From positions 186,001-250,000 of the forward strand of contig JBLDXI010000016.1 in assembly GCA_047495785.1 (NCBI GenBank): 64,000 nt of DNA, read 5' to 3'. Positions 31,641-42,395 of the stretch are shown here, piece after piece (the stretch's first letter is position 1; each line of letters begins with the position of its first letter). The DNA comes from Lepidodermella squamata. Lineage: Eukaryota > Gastrotricha. Made by a program: the position numbers and the translations under genes. Under the pieces are notes generated by a model. The model did no database searches and was not told the DNA's origin. It saw only the letters and a program-made list of their open reading frames with translations.

Positions 31641-32269
31641 TGGCACAGCCTGGCGTAATGTAATATTATGATGATAATGATTTTTATTGAGAAGCTCTCT
31701 CTCTCATCAATAAGGGTGCATGGGTATTTAGGATCCGATCATCTCTCATTCGTAGTGCCAGTTCATAAAGTTAGATGGCGTTGCGGTAAAATGTTGCCTA
31801 TGATGCCTTATGACTGCTTCCCCTCTTGATTCCCCAAGTTCGCAAATTTCATTAATTTATTTTCTTAAATTCCACGAAAACTCGACTGCGATCATTTTTA
31901 CAAAAATTATGCAAAATATGGTGTTTCCAGAGGCCATCCAATGGTATAAGACTCCTGAGAATCTATACCCAAGAAATGTCCATTTGCTCCGTTATGAAAT
32001 TAAAAGGTCCCGAGTACCTATAAAATTGCCATAGTGTAAAATTGCAATGCCAGGATTACACGTGTTAATAAAAAATGCATAAGGTCGGTCGAATCAACAA
32101 TTTACTCCCGACACCTACTTATGACGTAAATTTAATTAAAACCCAGGACCCTGGCAAAAGCAAGTCAACATCAAAACAAAGTATATTACGCAGGCTTTGT
32201 AGCTACGATATATCTTGAAAAAAAACAGGAAACAGATGAAAAGTCAACTAAAAACAGGAAGGTGGCATG

Positions 32270-32277
32270 TTATATAT
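32270..32277 (+). promoter_or_regulatory. Possible TATA element of the plus-strand receptor
   Basis: The word ttatatatt lies about 50 bases before the ATG at 32327, a plausible distance for a TATA box with a short 5' leader. Sequence-only guess. Confidence 0.3.
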
Positions 32278-32326
32278 TGTCCTTGCCAGCGGTATCATTG
32301 GCATTCCGCTTTGAAAGTGATTCGAA

Positions 32327-33553
32327 ATGCATTCAATACAGAACTTGCTAGTTATGTTTCTCTCAGCTGGTCTGACTTCGGCAATGAACGATAGTCGGCC
32401 GACAGTTTATACCAGGATGAGGGAGAAATTATTCGACCTTTGCCCAGCAGCTAGTTCGAAATACCTCCCGGTCGAGGCTGCGAAATACAACCATCTCAAA
32501 GGCTCGAACGCCAATTTACGAGTCAACGTATCTGGCCTTTTATACCGCTTCGTCGAAATCAGCGACGTTGACCGTCGATTATCGCTCATAGCCGAAATTC
32601 AGTATACCTGGAACTACCCATGCCCAAAAATTGCTTGTGACGAGTTATTGGATGGTGAAGATCGCGTCCTTTGTAACCGAACCGGTCTTCACTTCACTGC
32701 GTCAGCAAACGATATCTGGTCCCCGAATCTTGTTCATATCAATGCCTATGAAAACACACGCCTAGATAGTGATGAGCTGAATTCTTTACCTATTTGGATT
32801 GATCCATTGAAGCTCCAAGCGTCGTTTTCACGATTAGCAAGATTCGACTCCGTATGCAAAGGCTTCGAATTCAGCCACTTCCCTTTCGACTATCTTGTTT
32901 GCTCTATGGCGTTCGATTCTGAGGATACCATGGTAGCGTTCAAGCTCGATCAATTCAAAATCGATACAGCAAGGGCTGGGCCCAATTTCATAAAAGACGT
33001 CGAGGTCTGGTCTCTTGTTAAACTCGCCCCAACTGAGAGTTCAATTGAATGGCCACCTGGGAGTGGAGAGTTTCTCAGTAGGATCGTGCTACAGATGCAG
33101 TACCGTCGAAAGCCTGATTTTTACATTTGCAACATTTTCCTACCAACGATATTTCTTTATATCATCCACATCTCGGCTCTTTTGGTACATGCTGATATGC
33201 TGGACCGGCCTAATTTGAGTATGACCGTTCTGTTAGCTTATTCAGTGATTCTATCTATGATTTACGAATCGATTCCAATGACGGCCGAGCCAGTTTATGT
33301 GGTCTATATGGTGGTGACAAAGTTTGTCTGTGGGGCAGTGATCACAATTTACACGATCCTCACCCGAAGACTAGCGAAAACCACCGACAGCCATTTGCGA
33401 ATTGCGATAAGCTGTATTTCAATTGATTGGGAGGTTCCGTTTGAGAAATGCCTTGATTTGCTTGTTGCTACGTTTGGCTCGATTACGGTTTTGGTCTCTG
33501 ATATTGTCTATCTTTGCCTAATGACTTCGGGAACAAATTATCCCATCAAATGA
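32327..33553 (+). CDS. Divergent Cys-loop ligand-gated ion channel on the plus strand (single exon, 408 aa)
   Basis: Leader about 1-19; ligand domain with WSPNLVHINAY in the loop A region. The Cys-loop CKGFEFSHFPFDYLVC has 14 residues between cysteines instead of the canonical 13. M1 (PDFYICNIFLPTIFLYIIHI) is followed by LDRP, M2 LSMTVLLAYSVILSMIYES (9' Leu kept, 20' Glu as in nicotinic subunits), M3, about 35-residue loop and M4 near the C-terminus. It lacks the four-Cys N-terminal module of the array members and has its own cysteines (YPCPKIACDE, VLCNRTG). Intronless like the array, but clearly a separate lineage. It runs opposite to all 14 array members and ends 206 bases from the tail of member 12. 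A broken copy of its last exon region lies at 37.56 and 41.89 kb. Confidence 0.85.
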   Translation: MHSIQNLLVMFLSAGLTSAMNDSRPTVYTRMREKLFDLCPAASSKYLPVEAAKYNHLKGSNANLRVNVSGLLYRFVEISDVDRRLSLIAEIQYTWNYPCPKIACDELLDGEDRVLCNRTGLHFTASANDIWSPNLVHINAYENTRLDSDELNSLPIWIDPLKLQASFSRLARFDSVCKGFEFSHFPFDYLVCSMAFDSEDTMVAFKLDQFKIDTARAGPNFIKDVEVWSLVKLAPTESSIEWPPGSGEFLSRIVLQMQYRRKPDFYICNIFLPTIFLYIIHISALLVHADMLDRPNLSMTVLLAYSVILSMIYESIPMTAEPVYVVYMVVTKFVCGAVITIYTILTRRLAKTTDSHLRIAISCISIDWEVPFEKCLDLLVATFGSITVLVSDIVYLCLMTSGTNYPIK

Positions 33554-33759
33554 GTACAAGTCTGAGAAATCGGCTAGCTACTTTGAGATTGAGATCCATT
33601 CTCAAATAAGAACTACTGTATCCAATTTTAGAGTGAAATTAATGTGCGTTTTAGCTTGTTTTTGGATACTGCATATTGTCTAACGAATTCATTTAAACAA
33701 TTCAAGCCGCTTTTTCAATTCTTTTTCATACTTATAAGCTCAACATGATGCGCTTGAGC

Positions 33760-34905
33760 TCAGATGAAACCTGTGTTTCTCGCGACCATCACGGCATAAC
33801 CATTGATCGCGATGAAGAAGATGAGCGTCAGCGCTAGTGCGATGAGATCGATAAATCTACCAATAGTCATTCCAGTTTTACCGACAAATGGCAGAAAATT
33901 GGCTGTTTTGTTGAAATAAGATTTGTAAGCCCTTGTAAAGCCACACGAAGCCAAGGAATATATAGTACAGGCCCAAGCGAAAAAGGAGCATAGATCTGTG
34001 TAGTTGCTTAAGAAGACTCGTTGAGGTTTTGGTGGGATTCGGCTAATCACGCTAGATTGAACGACAGTCATAGCTAGCATGATGGTGACTGCAAACACCG
34101 GCCTATCTGGTATATCCGGCAGTAGAAAGAAAGCAGCGATCTGAAGGCTGGACAGAACCAAACATGGGATCATCAGATTGTTGAAGTAGAACTCGGGATT
34201 TCGCCGGAAGTAAAGCGTGAAATCTGCTATGCTGCGATTGCCGAAAAGGTTTACGACATTAATACTGTAGTTCCATCCGAGGTATTCCCATCCAAAACCT
34301 GGACCCAAAAAATCTTCATCCACCACTGAATCTACGGATGGAGCCCATTCACAAGCCTTCATATCTTCGGTCAAGATGAATGAAACTGTGCACGATTGGG
34401 TATCGAAGGGGAATAGCGTGAAATCCATGGGGCAAAGCGAAGTGAAAACGCCCACCCGCTGCCAATGGCTTCGCACAGCACCACTAGGGGTTTTATGATC
34501 GCGCATCAGAACTTGCCGCTCGGCAAAACCATTTGTCATTGAGAAGTCTGAAATGGCATTTTTGTGAATGAAATGAGGCATCCAAGTTTGATCCTTTTCA
34601 ACGTAGACAGTGTAAAAAGGCGGTCTGGTGTAGTTTTGGCAAGGAGCAACCCAGCGTAGGGCCAAAGCTGCTGACATGGCCATGGTTTCATCGGCATCGA
34701 TAATAGAGTGAAAGCGATGCGGCTGGAAACCAATCGACACCTGCTGCTTGTTACATGGTGCAGGTCCGTCGTAATTACCTTCCGGGCAGGTCGGGTTGTA
34801 GGCGCCAAATCGCAAGCTCATGCATGACTCGAGCATTTCAGTGAGAATGTCGGCTGAACAGCTAGTCATCATCAAGGTAAGGTATATAGCTGATCCGAAT
34901 ACCAT
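33760..34905 (-). CDS. Cys-loop ligand-gated ion channel, array member 12 (type E, 381 aa)
   Basis: Single-exon pLGIC subunit. The frame is open to 34914 through TTG, but the first ATG is 34905 (MVFGSAIYLTLMMTSCSAD). A TATA-like tttatatatgag lies about 30 bases upstream on the minus strand. Four-Cys module (SCMSLRFGAYNPTCPEGNYDGPAPC), TWMPHFIHKNAIS, extra cysteine after the Cys-loop (DMKACEW), Cys-loop CPMDFTLFPFDTQSC, NYS and NRS sequons. M1 is MIPCLVLSSLQIAAF, with Gln for the usual SSLE glutamate. PDR is followed by M2 FAVTIMLAMTVVQSSVISR. Close paralogue of 44379-45524. Confidence 0.9.
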   Translation of the reverse strand: MVFGSAIYLTLMMTSCSADILTEMLESCMSLRFGAYNPTCPEGNYDGPAPCNKQQVSIGFQPHRFHSIIDADETMAMSAALALRWVAPCQNYTRPPFYTVYVEKDQTWMPHFIHKNAISDFSMTNGFAERQVLMRDHKTPSGAVRSHWQRVGVFTSLCPMDFTLFPFDTQSCTVSFILTEDMKACEWAPSVDSVVDEDFLGPGFGWEYLGWNYSINVVNLFGNRSIADFTLYFRRNPEFYFNNLMIPCLVLSSLQIAAFFLLPDIPDRPVFAVTIMLAMTVVQSSVISRIPPKPQRVFLSNYTDLCSFFAWACTIYSLASCGFTRAYKSYFNKTANFLPFVGKTGMTIGRFIDLIALALTLIFFIAINGYAVMVARNTGFI

Positions 34906-35480
34906 TTTTAACAATGAAATATTGGTCGCTACTCATATATAAAGGAAGTGAAGAAGTAAGTCACTTGTAGTTACATATTTTATATTTTTTATTGTAGTAC
35001 ATATTTGATCTGAATTGGGAAGGATTTATTCTTTTTCCTAATAGGCTTCATTTGTGGGCATTTCAACAGATTTCTCGGTGGAAAAACCTTAATTTGTAGG
35101 AACTAAATTACTATGATTGAAATAATCAACTCAGGAATTCCCGGCTTTGCAACATTCCGTTTTTATGAGGAAGTTTACAATTTGAACCGCCCCACTCTGG
35201 CAGAACGTCGAATTTGAATTACAATCGGTGACTATTTATTTCCCACAAATATTTATGTCGGTACATAACGTGTATAATATCATGATACTATTTACATTGG
35301 AATTATTTTATTTACACTACGGGTTGGAAATAATATAAAATCCAGCTTTTAGCTCGAAAAGGTAAATCGCGTGCCAAAAGTAGCAGTGCTATTTATATAA
35401 AACTGCTTATCTTTTTATTGAACATCCTGTATTCATATGTATACTGTATACATGGGATATATAAAACATAAAGGAAGCAA
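34906..35480. other. AT-rich upstream DNA of member 12
   Basis: No gene or repeat that I can support; dominated by A and T runs. Confidence 0.4.
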
Positions 35481-35497
35481 GGTCCCTCGGTTTCTAT

Positions 35498-36229
35498 TGA
35501 CCACGATCGCTCCAGTTGAGGTCTTGGGTTTCGATGTTGGGCTTAGCCTCTAATTTTGCTGCCAACTTCCGCAGACGATCCTCCATCCGAACTTTCTCAG
35601 CCATTACTTCGCACAATAACTTTAACAGCTCCCCAGCTTAGTAGGTCTGCAGCGACTTCACCTGAAAAAAAAATTCAAAATGGAAAGTAAATCCCAGATA
35701 AACCCTCTTAGCCATTATGGGGGCAATTCAAACTTGTTGACCAGTGACCCGACCAGGTCCAGCTCTGAGGGGGGTAAATAGAGCCATTTCGAGCCCAAAA
35801 TTAGCAAATCAACAGGGGGGACCCTTACGTTTTTCAGAAATTTTCGAACGCCAGGGGGGGTTGTTTACCCCCCTTCCCCCCCGAACTCGGAGCACTGTTG
35901 TTGACTTATGCGGCCCGGAAATCACGGAAATCATGAGCGATTGGAGGCTCAGCATGTTCGCTAGATTCTCAGTAAATTGGGATGTAAGAGAAAAAACCAA
36001 CGTCATTAGAAGGGTTGGGGCCGGTTTGGGACAAGACTAAATGATACATAGCTGCGATGGCACCGACATCATCAGTCTGGCTCGGCAGCAGCTCAAGATT
36101 CAATCCGCGTTGGCAGGATTTTCCAATGAAACGAACACGGTCACTGATTAAACCACCCAACCAAGGTGATTTATAATTACAGCGGCTGATTGGTGAGGGA
36201 TCAACTAGCAAAACGAACAGCGAATTCAC
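35498..36229 (-). pseudogene. Coding-like remnants of an unrecognised gene
   Basis: Three minus-strand blocks look more coding than their surroundings: 36229 to about 35990 (SPWLGGLISDRVRFIGKSC then NLELLPSQTDDVG), about 35975-35870 (ENLANMLSLQSLMISVIS), and 35665-35509. The last follows a poly-T/cag acceptor and reads KSLQTY, stop, then ELLKLLCEVMAEKV and a charged helical tail ending DLNWSDRGQ. The in-frame TAA and the frame mismatch between blocks suggest a pseudogene, although small introns could explain part. I do not recognise the family. The G/C-run segment 35813-35882 (ggggggg ... cccccc) lies within it. Confidence 0.3.
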
Positions 36230-36343
36230 CAGAAGTATTCAGGGACCTCGTGAGATTTCAGGGCGTTTTTGAGTATTAGAGAAAACCCCTTTAAATGTTT
36301 GGAGCCGATGAGCCGACGAATTACATTTGTATTTCCAACAATA

Positions 36344-36786
36344 CCGTATTTCATCAAATAATAGCCATGGCTAATATTTTTTCCGAAACTCCGAAAATGG
36401 TCCAAAAAAGAGGCAATTGTTCGAGGGGGCTATTATTCGAGGGGGGCTATTATTTATTGGCAATTGGCAAATTTCATCATCGCAAGTCTTTTGCTCTGTT
36501 GAATTGTCTGTTTCCTGACCCACGCTGCTAATTAATCCTCGACATCCACAAACAACGGCTTACATCCACTACGTTTAATCCGCTTAGGAATGTAAGGCGA
36601 AAGGCGACGCAAGTAGGACAGCTTTTTCCCTCCTCCAGCGCGCCGCCTGCTTCGGACAAGGCATGGTGTGGCTATTAGTCGAGGGGGGCTATTATTTATT
36701 TCTAAATGCTCAAAACCCCCGAAAATTTCGGGCTATTATTCGAGGGGGCTTTTATTCGAGGGAAGCTATTGATCGATGAAATACGG
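36344..36786. mobile_element. MITE with CCGTATTTCATC terminal inverted repeats
   Basis: Ends CCGTATTTCATCAAATAA... (36344) and inverted ...GATGAAATACGG (36786), flanked by TA at 36342-36343 and 36787-36788. The interior carries several copies of a ggggggctattatt motif in the same direction. 443 bp, no transposase. The shared CCGTATT tip and near-equal size tie it to the element at 5440-5875. Confidence 0.75.
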
Positions 36787-36788
36787 TA

Positions 36789-37557
36789 CAGTGTAAATTT
36801 TGGTTCTAACAATGTTTAAGATTGAGGGAATTATAACAACAGATTATAGAGCGTATCAATTCACCCTATTCGTTCATCTGAGCGTGCAAGATAACTTTAT
36901 GTTTCACAGTATTTTAGCTTCAATCATAGGTGAATGTTGTTTCTCGCATATTGAGCTAATTTTCCTGCTATGTTGCCACTGGAGTAATGATATATAAGCC
37001 AACGGGGGCTCATTGCCGTATATTTTATTAAGCGTTTTCGTGTTGCATTTTTATTCGCCGTAATCTTGCGACTAATGGCAATATCATATGATCGAGGAAA
37101 TAGACAAGATTCGTGTACGTGAGGCAAAACATGAGTTTTCAGCCATGACAACAATGCCCTTCTCCATTCTCCAAATGCAGTCAAAAAAAAACGAAAACGA
37201 AAAGCTTTTTATTTTGTCCTTTTTCCAGATGAATGATGCCTAACGAAAATGTACAATTTGGAGGGAAAGAAAAAAGGCACAGGCACAGCACGAAAAGGCG
37301 CTTGTCCGGGACAGTGCGCCACTCATAACACCGGACGGGCACATACTGAAATTATCACAAGGAGCGGAATTATCAGACACAGTAGAAGACAGAAGGCTAA
37401 TGATTAGTGGTAGGACAGCGGAGACGGAAGGTAGAGGACGTGAGAGGAAGAAACAGGGAAATCAGAAATAAGCAGGAAAGCAGGAAAGCAAAAAGACTCA
37501 AAATTAGAAATAAATTAGGCAAGAATTCATGCCTTGATTTAAGTTTATTGATTTATT
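36789..37557. other. Intergenic spacer
   Basis: A-rich, with aggaaagc repeats about 37470-37500. Nothing gene-like beyond random short frames. Confidence 0.4.
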
Positions 37558-37674
37558 CAGCAGATAAGCTGTGTTTCGATTGATTGGGCGGTTTCTTTTG
37601 AGAAATGCTTAGATTTACTTATTGCCGCGTTATGCTCGGTTAAGGCTTACGGCTGTGGTCTCCGATACTGTCTA
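37558..37674 (+). pseudogene. Relict 3' end of the plus-strand receptor, part 1
   Basis: The sequence ataagctgt.tttc.attgattggg, through gagaaatgc.t.gattt.ctt, to ggtctc.gata.tgtcta matches the M4-encoding end of the intact gene at about 33401-33516. It carries small indels (around 37630-37655) that break the frame. It stops exactly at the TA where the 37675 transposon begins and resumes at 41886. Confidence 0.75.
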
Positions 37675-37847
37675 CAGTGATAGTCAAAAGATCCGCACGG
37701 TGGAATTGAGGCGATGCTAGTTGAAATTTTTCGCACGTGCGAAATGAGGCTGTTTATTCCAAGCAAAACGGACCAAAATGACGCCTTTTTCACGATCTCC
37801 AAAAATAGCTCCAAGGAAATGGGGATAGTTTCAATAATATGCATATA

Positions 37848-40800
37848 CAGGGTGTTTCAGAACTCGCGCACTATACGAATCGCATGCGGCAAATGCGCGC
37901 GCATTGTTATGCATTGTTATGCGCCTATAGAGTTATACGCGTATACTACTTTACCTATAAAAGTACTACGCACTACTGTAATAAGCATATAAAATATGCG
38001 TAAAACACAAATGTACAGCATACATAATAGCACTGCCGAGCTATTTTCTGGCGGGAACGTTCGAGCCTCGATAAATTTGAACTGAGTTTCATTAAATATC
38101 TTTTTTATTTCGAGGATGATGTCATGGTTTTCTGAAACATGCTGATTGATTGGACTCTGAAGCAAGAGGTTTCGAAACAATTTCTCAATTTCCGTGGCTA
38201 GATATTTCAGAAACTGATGATTTCTGAGAAAATTCTGATTTTACTTGATTTTAAATTCGTCGAAAAATTGATGATTGATTAGTTTCCTGCCTTTGCATCA
38301 TTATTATTTTCACGTTGCGTGAATACAAGACTCCGACTGCACAAGTTTAGAAAAAATGACGTAGTTTGAACCACTGGCTTGAGTTCTACATCGAGTAAAG
38401 AACGAAAATCAAGATTTCCAGTTCATTACGTCGAATAAACGCAGCGATTCCATTTCGTGGATAACTAATCAAAATTGTCACAAAATAACAACCAAGAACA
38501 TTAGGAGAAAATGATGTACGGTAAAGACCAAAATACTCATGGCTAGAATTTTCATGATCTCCCGAAAACCCAAGAAAAAGTGAAAAATTGATGTTTTCCA
38601 GACTTTAAGCTACTGCATCTCCGAAAGACCGAGGGTGACAATTGCATTTTTTCATATCACAAGAAAGCCAAAGACGTCCTCTACATGGCTGTTTGGTCGC
38701 GCTGAAATTCTATCCACAGGGTTCGCAAGGAATCGCATGTCAAATGTCACGAAAATCGTCGTAGTTGGGCCGTTTTCGGCCGCAAACGGGTCATCTTTGC
38801 GACCCTCCCATTCAAGAACCCGTGGATGAATTTTTGATTTCTTGACATCGTTAGATAGCTGAAGACCTGGTCTACAAGGCTGGCGGGTCGCGCAAAAAGT
38901 CTATCCACAGGATTCGCAAGGAGACGCGGGTCAAATGTCACAAAAATCGTCGTAGTTGGGCCGTTTTGAGCCGCAAACGGGTCATCCTTACCTCCCTCCA
39001 GTTCGAGAACCCGTGGATGAATTTTTGATTTCTTGACATCGTTAGATAGCTGAAGACCTGGTCTACAAGGCTGGCGGGTCGCGCAAAAAGTCTATCCACA
39101 GGATTCGCAAGGAGACGCGGGTCAAATGTCACAAAAATCGTCGTAGTTGGGCCGTTTTGAGCCGCAAACGGGTCATCCTTACCTCCCTCCAGTTCGAGAA
39201 CCCGTGGATGAATTTTTGATTTCTTGACATCGTTAGATAGCTGAAGACCTGGTCTACAAGGCTGGCGGGTCGCGCAAAAAGTCTATCCACAGGATTCGCA
39301 AGGAGACGCGGGTCAAATGTCACAAAAATCGTCGTAGTTGGGCCGTTTTGAGCCGCAAACGGGTCATCCTTACCTCCCTCCAGTTCGAGAACCCGTGGAT
39401 GAATTTTTGATTTCTTGACATCGTTAGATAGCTGAAGACCTGGTCTACAAGGCTGGCGGGTCGCGCAAAAAGTCTATCCACAGGATTCGCAAGGAGACGC
39501 GGGTCAAATGTCACAAAAATCGTCGTAGTTGGGCCGTTTTGAGCCGCAAACGGGTCATCCTTACCTCCCTCCAGTTCGAGAACCCGTGGATGAATTTTTG
39601 ATTTCTTGACATCGTTAGATAGCTGAAGACCTGGTCTACAAGGCTGGCGGGTCGCGCAAAAAGTCTATCCACAGGATTCGCAAGGAGACGCGGGTCAAAT
39701 GTCACAAAAATCGTCGTAGTTGGGCCGTTTTGAGCCGCAAACGGGTCATCCTTACCTCCCTCCAGTTCGAGAACCCGTGGATGAATTTTTGATTTCTTGA
39801 CATCGTTAGATAGCTGAAGACCTGGTCTACAAGGCTGGCGGGTCGCGCAAAAAGTCTATCCACAGGATTCGCAAGGAGACGCGGGTCAAATGTCACAAAA
39901 ATCGTCGTAGTTGGGCCGTTTTGAGCCGCAAACGGGTCATCCTTACCTCCCTCCAGTTCGAGAACCCGTGGATGAATTTTTGATTTCTTGACATCGTTAG
40001 ATAGCTGAAGACCTGGTCTACAAGGCTGGCGGGTCGCGCAAAAAGTCTATCCACAGGATTCGCAAGGAGACGCGGGTCAAATGTCACAAAAATCGTCGTA
40101 GTTGGGCCGTTTTGAGCCGCAAACGGGTCATCCTTACCTCCCTCCAGTTCGAGAACCCGTGGATGAATTTTTGATTTCTTGACATCGTTAGATAGCTGAA
40201 GACCTGGTCTACAAGGCTGGCGGGTCGCGCAAAAAGTCTATCCACAGGATTCGCAAGGAGACGCGGGTCAAATGTCACAAAAATCGTCGTAGTTGGGCCG
40301 TTTTGAGCCGCAAACGGGTCATCCTTACCTCCCTCCAGTTCGAGAACCCGTGGATGAATTTTTGATTTCTTGACATCGTTAGATAGCTGAAGACCTGGTC
40401 TACAAGGCTGGCGGGTCGCGCCAAAGGTCTATCCACATGGTTCGCAAGGAATCGCATGTCAAATGTCACAAAAATCGTCGTAGTTGGGCCGTTTTGAGCC
40501 GCAAACGGGTCATCCTTACCTCCCTCCAGTTCGAGAACCCGTGGATGAATTTTTGATTTCTTGACATCGTTAGATAGCTGAAGACCTGGTCTACAAGGCT
40601 GGCGGGTCGCGCAAAAAGTCTATCCACAGGATTCGCAAGGAGACGCGGGTCAAATGTCACAAAAATCGTCGTAGTTGGGCCGTTTTGAGCCGCAAACGGG
40701 TCATCATAGCGACCCTCCCATCCGAGATCCCGTGGAAGGATTTTCGATTTCTTGATATCGCTAGAAAGCCCAAGAGCTGTTCTACCTGGCTGGTTGGTCG

Positions 40801-41544
40801 CGCAAAAAGTCTACCCACGGGTTTTGCATGGAATCGCATATCAAATGTCGCAAAATTCGTCGTAGAGAGGCTGTTTAAGGTAACGTCAATGTTTTTTCGT
40901 TTATTCTTATGCAAAAGGTAAACGACGTTTTGCTGTGGAAGCGACCAAGTTTTTGCTCACAAATTTTAGCTCACAGAAATTTTTAAACTCAATCAGAGTG
41001 TTGCAACATTTTACCTTTTTCAGTTCTTCTCAATTTTTACTGCTTTTTCAAGAGTGAATGAACGTGAAATCAAATTCATGGAATGAAACAACAGCAACGA
41101 CGTAAAAATCACATCATCTGGAATAAATTTTATTATATTTGTATTTAAAACTCGAAATGTATTCATAGCCGCATTAAGGATCTGTCCTATTGGAGAATTC
41201 TTCATTGGGAAATCGGCAAATTTCCAGATATTTTGCAAGAGCAAGTCTTATTTCTTAGCGGTATCCCCATTACTGCAGCAGCGTTACGGTATATACGCGT
41301 TCGATTTGCGCATTTTATAATGCGCGCATACCGCTTGTACGCCGTTTCGGCGTATAACGCCAACTACATAGCATGTGCGCATTACACGCATAACCGTTTG
41401 CGCTAGCCGCGCTTTATAATATGCTGTGCAAGAATATAAACATATGTGCGCGGAATGTATGCACAGCGCGCGCACGTTTACTCTGGATACCAAGGCAACC
41501 ATTTGCCGCAGGTTATTCTGATGCGCAAGTTCTGAAACACCCTG
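37848..41544. mobile_element. Inner Tc1/mariner-like element carrying the satellite, 3.7 kb
   Basis: The left end CAGGGTGTTTCAGAACTCGC (37848) and right end (41544, read inward CAGGGTGTTTCAGAACTTGC) form inverted repeats. Similarity continues to gcggcaaatg some 20-25 bases further in. TA occurs on both sides (37846-37847, 41545-41546). It is nested inside the 37675-41885 element. The interior has subterminal GCGC/TATACGCG-rich palindromic sequence and the 191-bp tandem array, but no transposase. Confidence 0.75.
38612..40885. repeat. 191-bp tandem repeat array (about 12 units)
   Basis: Near-identical units of 191 bases repeat from about 38790 to 40700 (key words gggccgttttgagccgcaaa, cgtggatgaatttttgattt, ctatccacaggattcgcaag). 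A diverged unit lies at each edge. One inner unit, near 40410-40460, carries the edge-type variant (ctatccacatggttcgcaag, then gaatcgcatg). The period is not a multiple of three, and the 64-codon frames that appear in every unit start with GTG, so they are artefacts. Each unit's homogeneity indicates recent unequal exchange or replication-based expansion. Confidence 0.9.
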
Positions 41545-41885
41545 TATTCATGAGATGTCATGAAACTAGGACATTCTTAGATAAGAGCCAAAAATTGCAG
41601 ACAAATTTGAGCAATTAGAGTAAGGTTATAACAAATCAAAAATAATTTTTCCATAATTTTTCTGACATAATTATCAACTTTGAGGGCTTCGGAATATTAA
41701 TTAGCACCATATGAATATTCATATTTTTAAAACTATTAAAACTTCTTGGTGTGTCCGAGTTACACTTTTTGTTTTTAGCTGAGCTTAACCCAAGCTTGGA
41801 GCTAAAAATAGTTCGGGCGTGTGTGAGATATTTTTAGTTTCAACTCAACAAATTCCTGACCGTGCGTAACTTTTGATTTTCACTG

Positions 41886-41955
41886 TATGTTTGCCTGATG
41901 ACGTCAAGGACAATTACCCAACAAACTACCTCAGGACAAATTATTAAATGAGTAC
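41886..41955 (+). pseudogene. Relict 3' end of the plus-strand receptor, part 2
   Basis: tatgtttgcctgatgac, then aaattattaaatgagtac, corresponds to about 33515-33554 of the intact gene (tatctttgcctaatgac ... aaattatcccatcaaatgag), including the stop. There is an extra ~16-base stretch inside. It directly continues part 1 once the transposon is removed. Confidence 0.7.
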
Positions 41956-42387
41956 CTATGAATCTAGAAATTGATGAATTCAAATCATTCTTATTTATTT
42001 ATTCAAATGCATGAATCCTAAGGTTGATGGCACGATAACGAAAAATATTTCAGAAATAAAAAGTTACGAATGTTCAGCCCTTTTCGGTTTCAGGGTTTCT
42101 TAATAGAAAAATACAATGACGTTCAGGGATCCCGACAATTCATCTCCTTCGGGTTGTTCTGCAAAGCTCCAATTTAGCATTTGTATTGTAAAATTGGTTC
42201 ACGTATGAAACGTCAAATCATGGGACTCATCTCGGCAGGAAAGAGGCAGTGTCTAAAACGAAACGTTCTACATGGAGTTCTAATAGTACATCAATTATCC
42301 TATTTTTACGGTAGCTGTATCCGCCATTTTCGAGCATTTCTTCCTTACTTGTATGATATAGTTCAAGTAGATATCAGCTGACGACAT
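41956..42387. other. Spacer between transposons
   Basis: AT-rich; no gene. Confidence 0.4.
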
Positions 42388-42395
42388 CCAACGAC

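Larger units (their letters stand above)
37675..41885. mobile_element. Tc1/mariner-like non-autonomous element (outer), 4.2 kb, TA-flanked
   Basis: Terminal inverted repeats: the left end starts CAGTGATAGTCAAAAG with CGCACGGT following; the right end read inward starts CAGTGAAAATCAAAAG, also with CGCACGGT. Roughly 30 bases each, imperfect. TA lies on both sides (37673-37674, 41886-41887). No transposase frame is visible. Removing the element with one TA restores a sequence that aligns without a gap to the intact receptor gene, which confirms the boundaries independently. Its own length without the inner insertion would be only about 514 bp, so it was probably a MITE. Confidence 0.8.

Noticed and set aside
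38612-40885. Regular repeats suggesting a CRISPR array
   Set aside because: The whole 191-base unit is repeated without unique spacers, and the surroundings are eukaryotic.
38747-40914. Eleven near-identical 64-codon open frames in a row, looking like a repeated small protein gene
   Set aside because: They are produced by the 191-bp satellite on the minus strand, start with GTG rather than ATG, and the period is not divisible by three. No signal or domain.
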